The notes under the pieces were generated by a model, which ran no database searches, had not been told where the DNA came from, and saw only the letters and a program-made list of their open reading frames with translations. Positions 39,916-51,314 of a stretch of DNA of 64,000 bases are shown in pieces. The DNA is from Lachnospiraceae bacterium (GTDB lineage: Bacteria; Bacillota; Clostridia; Lachnospirales; Lachnospiraceae), in NCBI GenBank assembly GCA_015056885.1, contig SVFL01000003.1, positions 62,001 to 126,000 on the forward strand, in the 5' to 3' direction. Every line of letters begins with the position of its first letter. Positions within the stretch are counted from its first letter, which is position 1. The position numbers and the translations under genes are program-made.

Positions 39916-41652
39916 ATGTTGAGAATTAATCAGTTAAAGTTAAGAAGTGAATTAGTGCATAGTGCTAAGACGCAGGGAGAGGAAGGGCTTAAGAAGCTTC
40001 TTGCTTCCAAGGCTTCTGCGGCACTCCGGGTGCCTCAGGCGGATATATTGGAGCTTGAGATTTGCAGGGAGTCTATTGATGCAAGAAAGAAACCGGATAT
40101 TTTTTATATTTATACCATAGAAGTACGTATCAGGCAGGAGAGCAAGCAGTTAAAAAAGATTCTTTCTCCGGCAAGGAAAAAGGGTGGAAAGTCGGCCGGT
40201 GGAAATGTGCAAATTAGTGAGGCGGAAACGGTAAAGTTTCGTTTTCCCAAGCCCGGAGAGAAGACATTGGAAGCTCCGGTGGTGATTGTGGGAACAGGCC
40301 CGGCAGGACTTTTTTGCGGTTATTTTCTGGCAATGCATGGATACCAACCCGTTTTGCTGGAACGGGGAAGATGCGTGGAGGAACGCCAAAAGGATGTGGA
40401 GCGCTTTTGGGAGACTGGAGTTTTGGACACCGTTTCCAATGTACAGTTTGGTGAAGGCGGCGCAGGAACTTTTTCTGATGGCAAGCTGAATACTCTGGTA
40501 AAGGATAAGGATGGACGGAATAAGGCTGTTTTGCAGGTGTTTGTAGATTGTGGTGCTAATCCGGAAATATTATATGAAGCGAAACCCCATATCGGAACGG
40601 ACGTGCTCTGTAAGGTTGTAAAACGCATGCGTGAACAGATTCTGGAATGGGGCGGTCAGGTACGCTTTGAGAGTCAGATGACGGATGTTGATGTTCAGGA
40701 TGGCAAGGTAAAGGGCATATGGATTAATGAAGAGGAGTACATGGCTTGCGACATGCTGGTGCTTGCCACAGGACATAGTGCCAGAGATACTTTTGCAATG
40801 CTCTATGAAAAAGAGATTCCCATGGAGGCCAAATCCTTTGCGGTAGGGCTTCGAGTGGAGCATCCTCAGGAGATGATAAATGAGAGCCAGTACGGAATGG
40901 CTGACGCAGGCGATTTTGGAGCGGCTCCATATAAGGTGGTTGCACAGGCAGATAATGGCAGGGGTGTGTATTCTTTTTGTATGTGTCCCGGAGGTTATGT
41001 GGTAAATGCGTCTTCTGAAGAAAAAAGGCTTGCAGTTAATGGTATGAGTTATAGCGGGCGAAACGGACAAAATGCCAATTCTGCAGTAATTGTGGCTGTG
41101 ACTCCCAAAGATTTCGGCTCAGAGCATCCCCTTGCAGGTGTGGAATTCCAAAGAAAGCTGGAAGAGCGGGCATATGATCTGGCAGAGGGGAAAATTCCCA
41201 TGCAAAAATACGGTGTGTTTAAAGCTTGTGTGGAACAAAGGAAAAAACAGGATGAGCTAGAACAAGCTGTAGAGGTTGACACAGGCTGCTTTTTGGGGGA
41301 TAATGCAAGCTATGGGATTATTCCTGCCAATAAAGGTTTGTGTGCATGGGCCGATGTAAGTCAGATTCTGCCGGAAGAATGCAATCAGGCGTTTGTACAG
41401 GGCATGGAGGCCTTTGGCAGACAGATTGCCGGATTTAATCGTTCGGATGCGATATTATCAGGTGTGGAGAGCAGAACTTCTTCTCCTCTTCGTATTCATC
41501 GTGATGAGACACTTCAATCTGCTGTGAGAGGGATTTATCCCTGTGGAGAAGGCGCCGGTTATGCAGGGGGAATTACTTCTGCGGCTATGGACGGTTTGCG
41601 GGTGGCAGAGAAAATTGCTGCTGAGACTGCGCCCATACAGGAGCAGGCATAG
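39916..41652 (+). CDS. FAD-dependent dehydrogenase (COG2509-like)
   Basis: VVIVGTGPAGLFCGYFLAMHGYQPVLLERG; VQFGEGGAGTFSDGKLNT; PCGEGAGYAGGITSAAMDGLRVAE. Confidence 0.92.
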   Translation: MLRINQLKLRSELVHSAKTQGEEGLKKLLASKASAALRVPQADILELEICRESIDARKKPDIFYIYTIEVRIRQESKQLKKILSPARKKGGKSAGGNVQISEAETVKFRFPKPGEKTLEAPVVIVGTGPAGLFCGYFLAMHGYQPVLLERGRCVEERQKDVERFWETGVLDTVSNVQFGEGGAGTFSDGKLNTLVKDKDGRNKAVLQVFVDCGANPEILYEAKPHIGTDVLCKVVKRMREQILEWGGQVRFESQMTDVDVQDGKVKGIWINEEEYMACDMLVLATGHSARDTFAMLYEKEIPMEAKSFAVGLRVEHPQEMINESQYGMADAGDFGAAPYKVVAQADNGRGVYSFCMCPGGYVVNASSEEKRLAVNGMSYSGRNGQNANSAVIVAVTPKDFGSEHPLAGVEFQRKLEERAYDLAEGKIPMQKYGVFKACVEQRKKQDELEQAVEVDTGCFLGDNASYGIIPANKGLCAWADVSQILPEECNQAFVQGMEAFGRQIAGFNRSDAILSGVESRTSSPLRIHRDETLQSAVRGIYPCGEGAGYAGGITSAAMDGLRVAEKIAAETAPIQEQA

Positions 41653-41722
41653 CGGACCGGGTCGAATAATCGCCGGAGTGTTTGAGATAATGAAGGTTTT
41701 GAATTAGAAATGAGGATGTTTT

Positions 41723-42529
41723 ATGTATAATGATATTTTGACTATCGGGTCGTTCACCATTCATGGGTACGGTCTGATGATTGCTATTGGAATTTTGACA
41801 GCTTTGTTTGTAGGTGAGAAAAGGGCTAAAAACCGGGGATTAAGCGGTGATGAAATGTACAATCTTACGTTGGTCTGCGCAATCATGGGGTTTGTGGGCG
41901 CAAAGCTGTTGTTTTGTATTGTAGAGTGGAAGGATTTTATTAAGAATCCATGGAGTATTTTGAGTTCCAGCGGTTTTGTAGTTTATGGCGGAATTATTCT
42001 TGGTGTGATAGCCGGCCTTAGCTGGTGCCGTATTCGTAAATTGCCGTTTTGGGAGTACTTTGATGTGGTGATGCCTTCTGTTGCCATTGCACAGGGCTTC
42101 GGGCGTCTGGGGTGTTTTCTGGCAGGTTGTTGTTATGGACGGGAAACGGATTCCTGTATTGGAATTGCATTTACCAATTCCGACTATGCCCCCAATCATG
42201 TCAAGATGATTCCAACCCAGCTGATTTCAGCGGCAGGTATGTTTGTGATTGCTTTTGCATTAATGCGTTATGCCAAGAATCGTAAACATCCCGGAACGGT
42301 AGGATTTTTGTATATGATACTGTATAGTATCGGACGTTTTGGCGTGGAATTTTTGCGAAACGATTATCGTGGTGAAATCGGTATTTTGTCCACGTCCCAG
42401 TTCATTTCGATTTTCATGGTTCTCATCGGATTTGGTGGATTTTGGTATTTGTTAAAAAGCAAAGCAACATTACCGGTTGAGAATGAGACATCTGAGGATA
42501 AAGACATAGAAGAAACAGGAGAAAACTAA
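41723..42529 (+). CDS. lgt: prolipoprotein diacylglyceryl transferase
   Basis: SFTIHGYGLMIAIGI; AIAQGFGRLGCFLAGCCYGRET; GRFGVEFLRND. Confidence 0.94.
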   Translation: MYNDILTIGSFTIHGYGLMIAIGILTALFVGEKRAKNRGLSGDEMYNLTLVCAIMGFVGAKLLFCIVEWKDFIKNPWSILSSSGFVVYGGIILGVIAGLSWCRIRKLPFWEYFDVVMPSVAIAQGFGRLGCFLAGCCYGRETDSCIGIAFTNSDYAPNHVKMIPTQLISAAGMFVIAFALMRYAKNRKHPGTVGFLYMILYSIGRFGVEFLRNDYRGEIGILSTSQFISIFMVLIGFGGFWYLLKSKATLPVENETSEDKDIEETGEN

Positions 42530-42533
42530 AGGA

Positions 42534-43403
42534 ATGAGTCAGTTAAGAGAGCTTATCAAAGATAAAAAGAGAATTGTAGTAAAAATCGGTTCCTCATCAT
42601 TGCAGCATCCGGAGACCGGAGATATGGATTATATCCGCATGGAGAAGCTTGTGCGTGAGCTTTGTGATATTCGTAATCAGGGCAAGGATGTGGTGCTGGT
42701 GACTTCCGGTGCGATTGCCGCAGGACGCCAGGCCGTGAATTTGAAGGATATTCAGGCACATACAGATGCAGAGGCACTTGCAATTAAGCAGGCTTGCTCT
42801 GCGGTAGGTCAGGCGCGTCTGATGACTGTGTATCAGAAGCTTTTTGCAGAGTACAATCAGGTGGCAGCACAGATTCTGATGACTAAGAATACGATTGTGG
42901 ACAGCTTGAACCGTTACAATGCCCACAATACCTTCAGAGAGCTTCTGAAGCTTGGTGCTATCCCTGTTGTTAATGAAAATGACACGGTTGCTACTTATGA
43001 GATTGAGATTGGTGACAACGATACTTTGTCCGCCATTGTAGCGGCGCTTGTGGATGCAGACTTGTTGATTTTGTTGTCTGATATTGATGGACTTTATACG
43101 GATGATCCCCGCAAGAATCCCGATGCTAAGTTTATTGAGCAGGTGGATGAGCTTACCGAGGAATACATGAATATGGGCAAGGGCAGCACCGGTAGCAGTG
43201 TGGGCACCGGCGGTATGAATACCAAGATGATTGCGGCTAAGATTGCTACAAGTTCCAATGTGGATATGATTATTGCAAATAGTAAGGACATTGGTGTGCT
43301 CCACGAGATTTTAGCAGGAGAGAACAAGGGAACTCTCTTTGTGGCTCATAAGGACGAAGGCTTTGATTTGCCCAGCTTTGTAGAGCATTTACATAAGGAC
43401 TGA
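42534..43403 (+). CDS. proB: glutamate 5-kinase (no PUA domain)
   Basis: KRIVVKIGSSSLQHP; VTSGAIAAGRQ; NENDTVATYEIEIGDNDTLSAIVAALVDADLLILLSDIDGLYTDDPR; GTGGMNTKMIAAKIA. Only 289 aa. Confidence 0.96.
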   Translation: MSQLRELIKDKKRIVVKIGSSSLQHPETGDMDYIRMEKLVRELCDIRNQGKDVVLVTSGAIAAGRQAVNLKDIQAHTDAEALAIKQACSAVGQARLMTVYQKLFAEYNQVAAQILMTKNTIVDSLNRYNAHNTFRELLKLGAIPVVNENDTVATYEIEIGDNDTLSAIVAALVDADLLILLSDIDGLYTDDPRKNPDAKFIEQVDELTEEYMNMGKGSTGSSVGTGGMNTKMIAAKIATSSNVDMIIANSKDIGVLHEILAGENKGTLFVAHKDEGFDLPSFVEHLHKD

Positions 43404-43452
43404 TGAAAGATATTAGTTGGTTTTTATATATTAATAGTATGAGGTAAAAGAT

Positions 43453-43668
43453 ATGACGATGGAAGAACGCATTAAGCGTATTAATGAGCTTTATCATAAG
43501 TCTAAGGCAGAAGGTCTGACAGAGGAAGAAAAGGCTGAGCAGGCACAGCTTCGCAAGGAATATGTGGAGAATGTGAAGGGAAATTTAAGAGCTCAGCTCA
43601 ACAGTATTACCATTCAAAATGAAGACGGCACCAAGGAAAATCTGGGTGAAAAGTATGGAAATAAATAG
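43453..43668 (+). CDS. DUF896 family protein
   Basis: RIKRINELYHKSKAEGLTEEEKAEQAQLRKEYVENVKGNLRAQLNSI. Confidence 0.93.
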   Translation: MTMEERIKRINELYHKSKAEGLTEEEKAEQAQLRKEYVENVKGNLRAQLNSITIQNEDGTKENLGEKYGNK

Positions 43669-43699
43669 GACTGAGAAGGATTCTCAAGGAAAATGTGAC

Positions 43700-44257
43700 A
43701 TGAGTGCCAAGAAAATCATACGCAGGCAGGTTTTGCAACTTCGGGATGAACTGTCCGAAGAGGCTCAGAAGCGTGCGGCTTTTCTGATTACCGAGCGTAT
43801 CTTAGGCCATCAATGGTATTATTTGTCTGATGTAGTGATTGGTTTTGCCGGATATGGCAGTGAAATCAACACAGATGAAATTTTGGCGGAGACCCTTCGC
43901 AATGGTAAGGCATTATATCTTCCCAAGATTGAGGGGGATGAGATGCATTTTTACAGGGTTCATAATTTGTCTGAACTTCAGGTTGGTTATAAAGGCATCA
44001 GAGAACCTAAGGGTGATTCTGAAAGATATGTTTATGAAGCTGACAAGGCTGTCAGGACATTGATGTTGATGCCCGGCGTTGCCTTTGATATGTTGCGGAA
44101 CCGCATGGGTTATGGCAAGGGCTTCTATGACAGATTCTTAGAGGATAAGCCGGAGTTGCAGCTTCGGACCATTGGCATCGGACACAAGTGTCAGATGGTG
44201 GAAGAAGTACCCTGTGATGAGCATGATGTGAAGCCTTATCAAGTGATATGTGTGTAG
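43700..44257 (+). CDS. 5-formyltetrahydrofolate cyclo-ligase
   Basis: MLMPGVAFDMLRNRMGYGKGFYDRFL; start uncertain (43655 or 43700). Confidence 0.93.
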   Translation: MSAKKIIRRQVLQLRDELSEEAQKRAAFLITERILGHQWYYLSDVVIGFAGYGSEINTDEILAETLRNGKALYLPKIEGDEMHFYRVHNLSELQVGYKGIREPKGDSERYVYEADKAVRTLMLMPGVAFDMLRNRMGYGKGFYDRFLEDKPELQLRTIGIGHKCQMVEEVPCDEHDVKPYQVICV

Positions 44258-44290
44258 ATGCGGGTGGATGACTAGTTATTTGTTAGAGAT

Positions 44291-44491
44291 AGGATAAAAA
44301 CATTTTTTTTCAACATTTTATCCTACAAGTTTACGTTTTTTGGGGAAACATCTAATACTTTTGCGTACGTGGTAGGATAAGAGTTGTAATATGAGAAGTT
44401 TTTATCCGAGAAAAACAACAAATCAAATAATAATTAGATGTAATCAATATAAAAATTAGGATAAAAAAGCTTTTATTTATGAATCTTATCC
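44291..44491. promoter_or_regulatory. array of six GGATAA/TTATCC motifs in alternating orientation
   Basis: AGGATAA 44291, TTATCCT 44318, AGGATAA 44374, TTATCC 44402, AGGATAA 44458, TTATCC 44486; equivalent sites 83-84 bp apart. Confidence 0.75.
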
Positions 44492-44532
44492 GATTATGAT
44501 TTTTAAAATTAAATTGTTAGGAGGAAGATAAA

Positions 44533-45780
44533 ATGACAGATTTGAATGTAATGGGTCAGAAGGCCGCTGTTGCCAAGTATGAGCTTCAGAAGGCTACTAC
44601 CGAACAGAAAAATAATGTATTGAAAAAGGCTGCTGCCCTGTTGGTAGAGCGTGAAGATGAGCTTCTGGCTGCCAATGCAAAGGATATTGCAGTCGGTGAA
44701 GCGGCTGGTATGCATCCGGGACTTGTGGACAGACTGAGACTTACTTCTGAACGTATTGCCGGTATGGCGGAGGGACTTTTGCAGATTGTAGAGCTTCCTG
44801 ACTGTATCGGTGAGGTGCTTGAAAGTTTTGACAGACCCAATGGTTTACATATTGAGAAGAGACGTGTACCCTTGGGCGTAATCGGTATTATTTATGAGTC
44901 CCGTCCTAATGTAACTGCGGATGCCTTCGGTCTTTGCTTTAAGACCGGTAATGCAGTTATCTTGAAGGGTGGCAGAGACGCCATTCATTCTAATATTGCT
45001 ATCGCTAAGGTATTAAGAGAGGCTCTTAAGGCTTGCGGGATGACCGAAGATGCAGTTCAGCTTATTGAGGACACAGACCGTGCGGTAACTGCTGCCTTTA
45101 TGAAGCTGAACAGTTACGTTGATGTTTTGATTCCCAGAGGTGGGGCAGGTCTGATTCGTAGTGTGGTGGAGAATAGCACCATTCCTGTTATCGAAACCGG
45201 AACAGGCAACTGTCATGTGTATGTGGATAAGGCAGCTGACCTGGACATGGCAATGGAGATTATTTACAATGCCAAGACTCAGCGTATTGGTGTGTGCAAT
45301 GCCTGTGAGAGTCTTGTAGTGCATGAGGATATTAAGGAAGCATTTTTGCCCAAGCTGGCTGAAAAGCTTCGTGAAAAGAATGTGGAGATGCGTGGTGATG
45401 AGGCAATTTGTGCAATCTTGCCGGAATGTGTACCTGCTACAGAGGAGGATTACGGCACAGAGTATCTGGATTATATTCTGTCCATGAAGACTGTAGGCAG
45501 TGTGGATGAGGCGATTGCTCATATTAATAAATATAATACCAAGCATTCTGAGTGTATTGTGACTGCGGACGCAAAAGTGGCAGAGCAGTTTTTGAACGAA
45601 GTGGATGCAGCATGTGTGTATGTAAATGCATCTACCAGATTTACGGATGGTTTTGAGTTTGGTTTTGGTGCAGAGATTGGTATCAGCACCCAGAAGCTTC
45701 ATGCAAGAGGCCCCATGGGACTGAGAGAACTTACTTCTTATAAGTATACTGTAGAGGGTAACGGTCAGGTACGCGGTTAA
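44533..45780 (+). CDS. proA: gamma-glutamyl phosphate reductase
   Basis: [91 protein letters not shown]. Confidence 0.98.
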   Translation: MTDLNVMGQKAAVAKYELQKATTEQKNNVLKKAAALLVEREDELLAANAKDIAVGEAAGMHPGLVDRLRLTSERIAGMAEGLLQIVELPDCIGEVLESFDRPNGLHIEKRRVPLGVIGIIYESRPNVTADAFGLCFKTGNAVILKGGRDAIHSNIAIAKVLREALKACGMTEDAVQLIEDTDRAVTAAFMKLNSYVDVLIPRGGAGLIRSVVENSTIPVIETGTGNCHVYVDKAADLDMAMEIIYNAKTQRIGVCNACESLVVHEDIKEAFLPKLAEKLREKNVEMRGDEAICAILPECVPATEEDYGTEYLDYILSMKTVGSVDEAIAHINKYNTKHSECIVTADAKVAEQFLNEVDAACVYVNASTRFTDGFEFGFGAEIGISTQKLHARGPMGLRELTSYKYTVEGNGQVRG

Positions 45781-45803
45781 CAGAGTATTCGGAGGAGAAG
45801 CCT

Positions 45804-47306
45804 ATGAGCAGCATGAGAGGAATTGACACACCTGTCAGACAGAGTCGCAGAAAGGTTTTTAAGGAGGTTGCCAATCTTGCATATCATTCCACGAACTTAA
45901 AGGATGATATGGAAGCACTTCCTTACAAAATGGTAGATTATGAACAGTCCATGTACCATGAGAGTGTTTATAGGGATCGTGCGATTATCAGAGAGCGCAT
46001 TCGACTTGCCATGGGTATGAGTTTGCGTCCGGAGAATCGTGAAAGGCCCGGACATCTGACAGAAGGGTTAGAGGAGAGCAATATTGATGAGAAATATTAT
46101 GAGCCTCCTTTGATGCAGGTAATTCCTTCAGCTTGCAATGCCTGTCCTGAGAATGTTTATGAAATTACTAACTCCTGTATGGGGTGTGTGGCACATCCCT
46201 GTCAGGCAGTATGTCCCAGAGGGGCAATTTCCATGGTAAATGGCAAGTCTGTCATAGATCAGGAGAAATGTATCAAGTGTGGAAAATGTAAGGATGTTTG
46301 TCCTTATGATGCCATCTGTCACAAAGAACGTCCTTGTAAGCATGCCTGTGGTATTGGTGCGATTAAGTCGGACAGACTTGGCAGAGCTGTTATTGATAAC
46401 GACATGTGTGTTTCTTGTGGCATGTGTATGGTAAGTTGTCCTTTTGGCGCGATAGCCGATAAATCACAGATTTTCCAGTTGATTCGTGCCATGCAGTCTG
46501 GTCGTAAAATTATTGCACAGGTGGCTCCTGCTTTTGTAGGGCAGTTTGGTCCTAAGGTGACTCCCGAGATGTTCAAAACAGCTCTTAAGGAGCTTGGATT
46601 TGCAGATGTATATGAAACGGCACTTGGTGCAGATTTGGGTTGTATGGCGGAGGCGGAGCATTATGTGAAAGAGGTTGCCAGTGGTAATCAGTCCTTTGCT
46701 TTAACCTCATGTTGTCCTTCGTGGTCCGTGATGGCTAAGCATCTGTTCCCTGAGACCATTGATAAAATCAGTAATGAATTGACTCCTATGGTAGCCACGG
46801 CCCGTATTATTAAAGAGAAGCATCCGGATGCTTCCGTGGTGTTTATTGGTCCTTGTGCGTCCAAAAAACTGGAGGCCAGTCGAAGAACGGTGCGTTCGGA
46901 TGTGGATTTTGTTATTACCTTTGAAGAGCTTACGGGTATGTTCGAGGCGAAAGGTATTTTCTTAGAAGAAATTAAGGCCATGGATGCCATGGAGGATGCT
47001 ACCGGTGCCGGAAGAGGTTATGGTGTAGCAGGTGGTGTGGCTTCTGCCATTGAGGATTATATTAAAGTAAATTATCCGGGCACGGAGGTACATATAGAAC
47101 ATGCAGAGAGTCTTGCGGAATGTAAGAAGATTCTGCTGCTTGCCAAAGCCGGTAAGATGAATGGATGTCTGATTGAGGGGATGGCTTGCCCCGGCGGTTG
47201 TGTGGCTGGAGCCGGAACCAATATAGCAATTCCTCAGGCAACCAAGGAAGTAGCGAAATTTAAGGCTGCGGCAGCAAAGGAGCTTCCCTGTGAGAAAGAG
47301 GATTAG
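45804..47306 (+). CDS. [FeFe]-hydrogenase catalytic protein with ferredoxin-like N-terminus (HydA-like)
   Basis: [4Fe-4S] motifs CIKCGKCKDVCP and CVSCGMCMVSCP; H-cluster motifs TSCCPSW, GPCASKK, EGMACPGGCVAGAG. Confidence 0.93.
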   Translation: MSSMRGIDTPVRQSRRKVFKEVANLAYHSTNLKDDMEALPYKMVDYEQSMYHESVYRDRAIIRERIRLAMGMSLRPENRERPGHLTEGLEESNIDEKYYEPPLMQVIPSACNACPENVYEITNSCMGCVAHPCQAVCPRGAISMVNGKSVIDQEKCIKCGKCKDVCPYDAICHKERPCKHACGIGAIKSDRLGRAVIDNDMCVSCGMCMVSCPFGAIADKSQIFQLIRAMQSGRKIIAQVAPAFVGQFGPKVTPEMFKTALKELGFADVYETALGADLGCMAEAEHYVKEVASGNQSFALTSCCPSWSVMAKHLFPETIDKISNELTPMVATARIIKEKHPDASVVFIGPCASKKLEASRRTVRSDVDFVITFEELTGMFEAKGIFLEEIKAMDAMEDATGAGRGYGVAGGVASAIEDYIKVNYPGTEVHIEHAESLAECKKILLLAKAGKMNGCLIEGMACPGGCVAGAGTNIAIPQATKEVAKFKAAAAKELPCEKED

Positions 47307-47345
47307 GCCGATTGACAGAATACTTTATGGGGGAGGGTAATGTAT

Positions 47346-47792
47346 ATGAAAAAGAAGAGTTTATATTATTTGTTTTTCCTTTTGTCCTTTATTATGTATT
47401 CTGTTATTTTATTTGCGGTACCGTATGTGACGGCACAATTATGGGCAGATATCACAATGTATATTTTTATCGTGGCAATAGGTTATCAGCTGATATATTT
47501 GTTTTATCTGCGTAAAAAGGATAATTTGAAATTTGGCGGAGCTGTGGCGCTGTATTTTTTGTGTCTGTTTATTAGTTTGGAAATGTTTGGTATTTTGTAT
47601 TATGTAGATTTGGCAGTTAACGGTTATACACCTACAGATTTTCTGGGCAATCAAATAGGAGAGACGGTATATGGTTGGACTGCAATAGGGAGTGATGGTT
47701 GGGCGAACTATATATTGGTTCCCTTCTTTTTAATCAGTATACTTTATCAGGCGATATATATGATTGCAGTTTTCAAAAAAGGGAGAAAATAA
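47346..47792 (+). CDS. small membrane protein, about 4 TM
   Basis: MKKKSLYYLFFLLSFIMYSVILFAVPYV; hydrophobic throughout; gggagggtaa RBS. Confidence 0.65.
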   Translation: MKKKSLYYLFFLLSFIMYSVILFAVPYVTAQLWADITMYIFIVAIGYQLIYLFYLRKKDNLKFGGAVALYFLCLFISLEMFGILYYVDLAVNGYTPTDFLGNQIGETVYGWTAIGSDGWANYILVPFFLISILYQAIYMIAVFKKGRK

Positions 47793-47884
47793 ACATTGCA
47801 CATTCTTTAAAAAGAAGATAAAATAGAAAAAGTTAGTAAATGGAGGCGTGAAGATTTCGTGAGCGCTTCGGAATGGAGGAAGAA

Positions 47885-49342
47885 ATGACAAAGATCAGAA
47901 CCAGATACGCACCCAGCCCCACAGGACGTATGCACGTGGGCAACCTGCGTTCTGCATTATATGAGTTTTTGATTGCAAAGCATGAGGGCGGTGACTTTAT
48001 GCTTCGTATTGAGGACACTGACCAGGAGCGTTTTGTAGAAGGCGCTACAGAGATCATTTACCGCACTTTGGAGAAAACCGGACTGATTCATGATGAAGGT
48101 CCTGATAAAGATGGCGGTGTAGGTCCCTATGTTCAGAGTGAGCGTATGAAGACCGGCATTTACATGAAATATGCCAAGGAACTTGTTGAGAAGGGCGAAG
48201 CTTATTATTGTTTCTGTGACAAGGAGCGTCTGGCTTCCCTTAAGACTGAGGTTGTAGAGGGCAAGGAAATCAGCATCTACGATAAGCACTGTCTGTCTCT
48301 TTCCAAGGAAGAGGTTGAGGCGAATCTTGCAGCAGGCAAGCCTTTTGTAATTCGTCAGAACATTCCTAATGAGGGTACTACAACCTTCCGCGATGAGCTT
48401 TATGGCGACATCACTGTGGAAAACGCAGAGCTGGATGACATGATTCTTATGAAGACAGATGGTTATCCCACTTATAATTTTGCAAATGTAGTAGACGACC
48501 ATACCATGAATATTACTCATGTGGTAAGAGGAAATGAGTATCTTTCTTCCTCCCCTAAGTATCAGAGACTTTATGATGCATTTGGCTGGGAGAGTCCTGT
48601 GTATATTCATCTGCCTTTGATCACTGATGAGAATCATAAGAAGCTGTCTAAGAGAAGCGGTCATTCCTCCTTTGAGGATCTGATTGAGCAGGGCTTTGTG
48701 ACGGAGGCTATTGTAAACTATATTGCACTTTTGGGTTGGAGTCCTGAGGACAATCGTGAGATTTTTACCTTAGACGAGCTTATCAAGGATTTTGATTATC
48801 ATCGTATCAGCAAGTCTCCTGCAGTATTTGATATTGTAAAGCTTCGCTGGATGAACGGTGAGTACATTAAGGCAATGGACTTTGATGTATTTTATGAAAT
48901 GGCAGAGCCTTACTTGAAGGAGGTTCTTAAGAAGGATTTCGATCTTAAGAAGATTGCCAATATGGTGAAGACCCGTATTGAGGTATTCCCTGATATTGCT
49001 TCTCATATTGATTTCTTTGAGGAGATGCCTGAGTATAGTGTTGAGATGTATACTCATAAGAAGATGAAGACCAATTCTGAGACTTCCCTTGAGGTTCTTA
49101 AGGATTTGCTTCCGGTTCTGGAGGCGCAGGAGGACTACAGTAATGACGGGCTGTATGCAACTCTTGCAAAATATGTAGAGGAGAAGGGGGTAAAGAATGG
49201 CTATGTAATGTGGCCCATCCGTACCGCTGTCTCCGGTAAGCAGATGACTCCTGCAGGCGCTACCGAGATTATGGAAGTGCTGGGCAAGGAGGAAAGTCTG
49301 AATCGTATCAGAAAGGGCATTGCACTGTTAGAGAATGCCTAA
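47885..49342 (+). CDS. gltX: glutamyl-tRNA synthetase
   Basis: [37 protein letters not shown]; start after ggaggaagaa. Confidence 0.97.
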   Translation: MTKIRTRYAPSPTGRMHVGNLRSALYEFLIAKHEGGDFMLRIEDTDQERFVEGATEIIYRTLEKTGLIHDEGPDKDGGVGPYVQSERMKTGIYMKYAKELVEKGEAYYCFCDKERLASLKTEVVEGKEISIYDKHCLSLSKEEVEANLAAGKPFVIRQNIPNEGTTTFRDELYGDITVENAELDDMILMKTDGYPTYNFANVVDDHTMNITHVVRGNEYLSSSPKYQRLYDAFGWESPVYIHLPLITDENHKKLSKRSGHSSFEDLIEQGFVTEAIVNYIALLGWSPEDNREIFTLDELIKDFDYHRISKSPAVFDIVKLRWMNGEYIKAMDFDVFYEMAEPYLKEVLKKDFDLKKIANMVKTRIEVFPDIASHIDFFEEMPEYSVEMYTHKKMKTNSETSLEVLKDLLPVLEAQEDYSNDGLYATLAKYVEEKGVKNGYVMWPIRTAVSGKQMTPAGATEIMEVLGKEESLNRIRKGIALLENA

Positions 49343-51308
49343 AAATCAAATGAATTCTTCGCAGCTTCAGGCTGTGATGCACGGAGAGGGCCCTATGCTT
49401 GTCTTGGCAGGGCCCGGCTCCGGCAAAACTACCGTCATAGTCAATCGTATTCTATATCTAATCAGAGAACGTCAAATTCCCCCGGAAAATATATTAGTAG
49501 TAACCTTTACTAAGGATGCAGCCCTTTCTATGCAGAATCGTTTTATCAAAGAAGCCGGAGAATATCTTGCAGTAAATTTTGGCACGTTTCATTCTGTTTT
49601 CTATCACATCTTACGTGAATCCAATTATTTCGGTTCTAAGAATCAATTATTTTCCCAGTCGCAGAAAAAGAGTATACTGTTAACCATTTTAAAAGAAGTA
49701 TTGTCTCGTAGAGAAAACTATGTAGACATGGATACTTTAAAGGAAGAGGCAGATAATTGCTTGAGTGCCATAGGATTTTACAAAAATACCGGAGATGAGG
49801 AGGCTGCGGTTCAGAAGCTTTCTGAAGGCTGGAAAAATGATTTTAAAGCTGTTTTTGAGGAGTTTCGTAAACGTATGCGAGGGCAGGGCGGTTTGGACTT
49901 TGATGATATGGTATATGAATGCAGAGAATTATTATTAAGGGATAAGGAGTGTCTTAAGTACTGGCAGGAACGATTTCAATATATTTTGGTAGATGAATTT
50001 CAGGATACTAATTTTTCTCAATATGAGTTGATAAAACTTCTGGGGGAGCAGCATAGGAATGTGTTCGTGGTGGGAGATGATGACCAGGCAATTTATGGTT
50101 TTCGGGGGTCTAAACCTGCTTGTTTGAAGCGCTTTGCAGAGGAATTTGGGGCAGAACAGATAATATTAAATGCTAATTACCGGAGTACTTCGGAAATTGT
50201 GTCTTTATCCGGAAAAGTGATTGCCGAGAATAAAGACCGGTTTGCTAAGGAGAGTTATGCGGCCGGAGCAAAAGCTGAGGTTAAGAATAGTGTGGAAATC
50301 CGGATTTTTCAAGGAATTTCGGAGGAATTGGAATGGCTCAAAGAAGAGTTGAAGCAATTTGAAAAGGCAGCCCGAGAGAGACAATACGATGAGTCTGAGA
50401 TGGAGACTATGGCAGTTTCTTCCGGAGAGACCTGTGCCGTACTCTTTCGTACCAATACACAGATGCAGCGACTTGCGTCTGTTCTTACCAGAGCGGATAT
50501 ACCCTTTGCAATGCGAGGGCAGACCGGTAATCCCTATGATCATTTTATTGCCAAGGATATTATGGCATATCTTCGCTTTGCAAAAGGAGAACAAAGCAGA
50601 GAGCTTTTCTTACGGATAATGAATCGTCCGGTGCGCTATCTGGACAGAGAGGCTGTGGGTGAAATGAATCCGGTAGATTTGATGAAGCTCCGAGTGAATT
50701 ATGCCCAAAGGGGGCGTTCTACGGATATTGGTGCCATGCAGGAGATTGATGCACTTTATCAGCAGCTGACAGCTCTGAAAAGATTATCTCCGGGGCCTGC
50801 GATTACTTATCTGTGTAAGGCGGTGGGATATGAAAAATATCTTCGAGAGAAGGCGAAGTCGCTGGAACAGTTAGAGGAATGGTTGGAGTTGTTAGACTTT
50901 TTGAAACAGGAGGCCAAGGAATATTGTAATCTGGATGAATGGATGAGTGCCCAGAGAGCGTCGCAACAGAAGTTTAATGAAAGCATAGGACGAAAGAGGT
51001 ACAAAGGTAAAATGTCAAGTAATGAAGCGGAGCCGCACATACATCTAATGACAGTTCATGTTTCCAAGGGGCTTGAATTTGACAGGGTGGTTATTCCTGA
51101 TTGTAATGAGAAAATCTATCCCCATGGCAATATGCCGGATAAAGAGACTGTGGAAGAGGAACGCCGCATCTTCTATGTGGGTATGACCAGAGCAAAGAAA
51201 CGTTTGGAGCTTCTCTGTGTGACAGGCAGTAAAGAACGCCCTAAGGTTATGAGTCGGTTTTTGAATCCGATAAAGGATTTGATACAAAAGAACCATCAGC
51301 TGCAGTAG
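49335..51308 (+). CDS. UvrD/Rep-family ATP-dependent DNA helicase
   Basis: [77 protein letters not shown]. Overlaps gltX. Confidence 0.95.
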   Translation: MPKNQMNSSQLQAVMHGEGPMLVLAGPGSGKTTVIVNRILYLIRERQIPPENILVVTFTKDAALSMQNRFIKEAGEYLAVNFGTFHSVFYHILRESNYFGSKNQLFSQSQKKSILLTILKEVLSRRENYVDMDTLKEEADNCLSAIGFYKNTGDEEAAVQKLSEGWKNDFKAVFEEFRKRMRGQGGLDFDDMVYECRELLLRDKECLKYWQERFQYILVDEFQDTNFSQYELIKLLGEQHRNVFVVGDDDQAIYGFRGSKPACLKRFAEEFGAEQIILNANYRSTSEIVSLSGKVIAENKDRFAKESYAAGAKAEVKNSVEIRIFQGISEELEWLKEELKQFEKAARERQYDESEMETMAVSSGETCAVLFRTNTQMQRLASVLTRADIPFAMRGQTGNPYDHFIAKDIMAYLRFAKGEQSRELFLRIMNRPVRYLDREAVGEMNPVDLMKLRVNYAQRGRSTDIGAMQEIDALYQQLTALKRLSPGPAITYLCKAVGYEKYLREKAKSLEQLEEWLELLDFLKQEAKEYCNLDEWMSAQRASQQKFNESIGRKRYKGKMSSNEAEPHIHLMTVHVSKGLEFDRVVIPDCNEKIYPHGNMPDKETVEEERRIFYVGMTRAKKRLELLCVTGSKERPKVMSRFLNPIKDLIQKNHQLQ

Positions 51309-51314
51309 AAAAAA

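Noticed and set aside
44291-44491. Interpretation of the GGATAA array as CRISPR or T-box
   Set aside because: Motifs are only 6-9 bp and alternate in orientation; no T-box conserved core was recognised.
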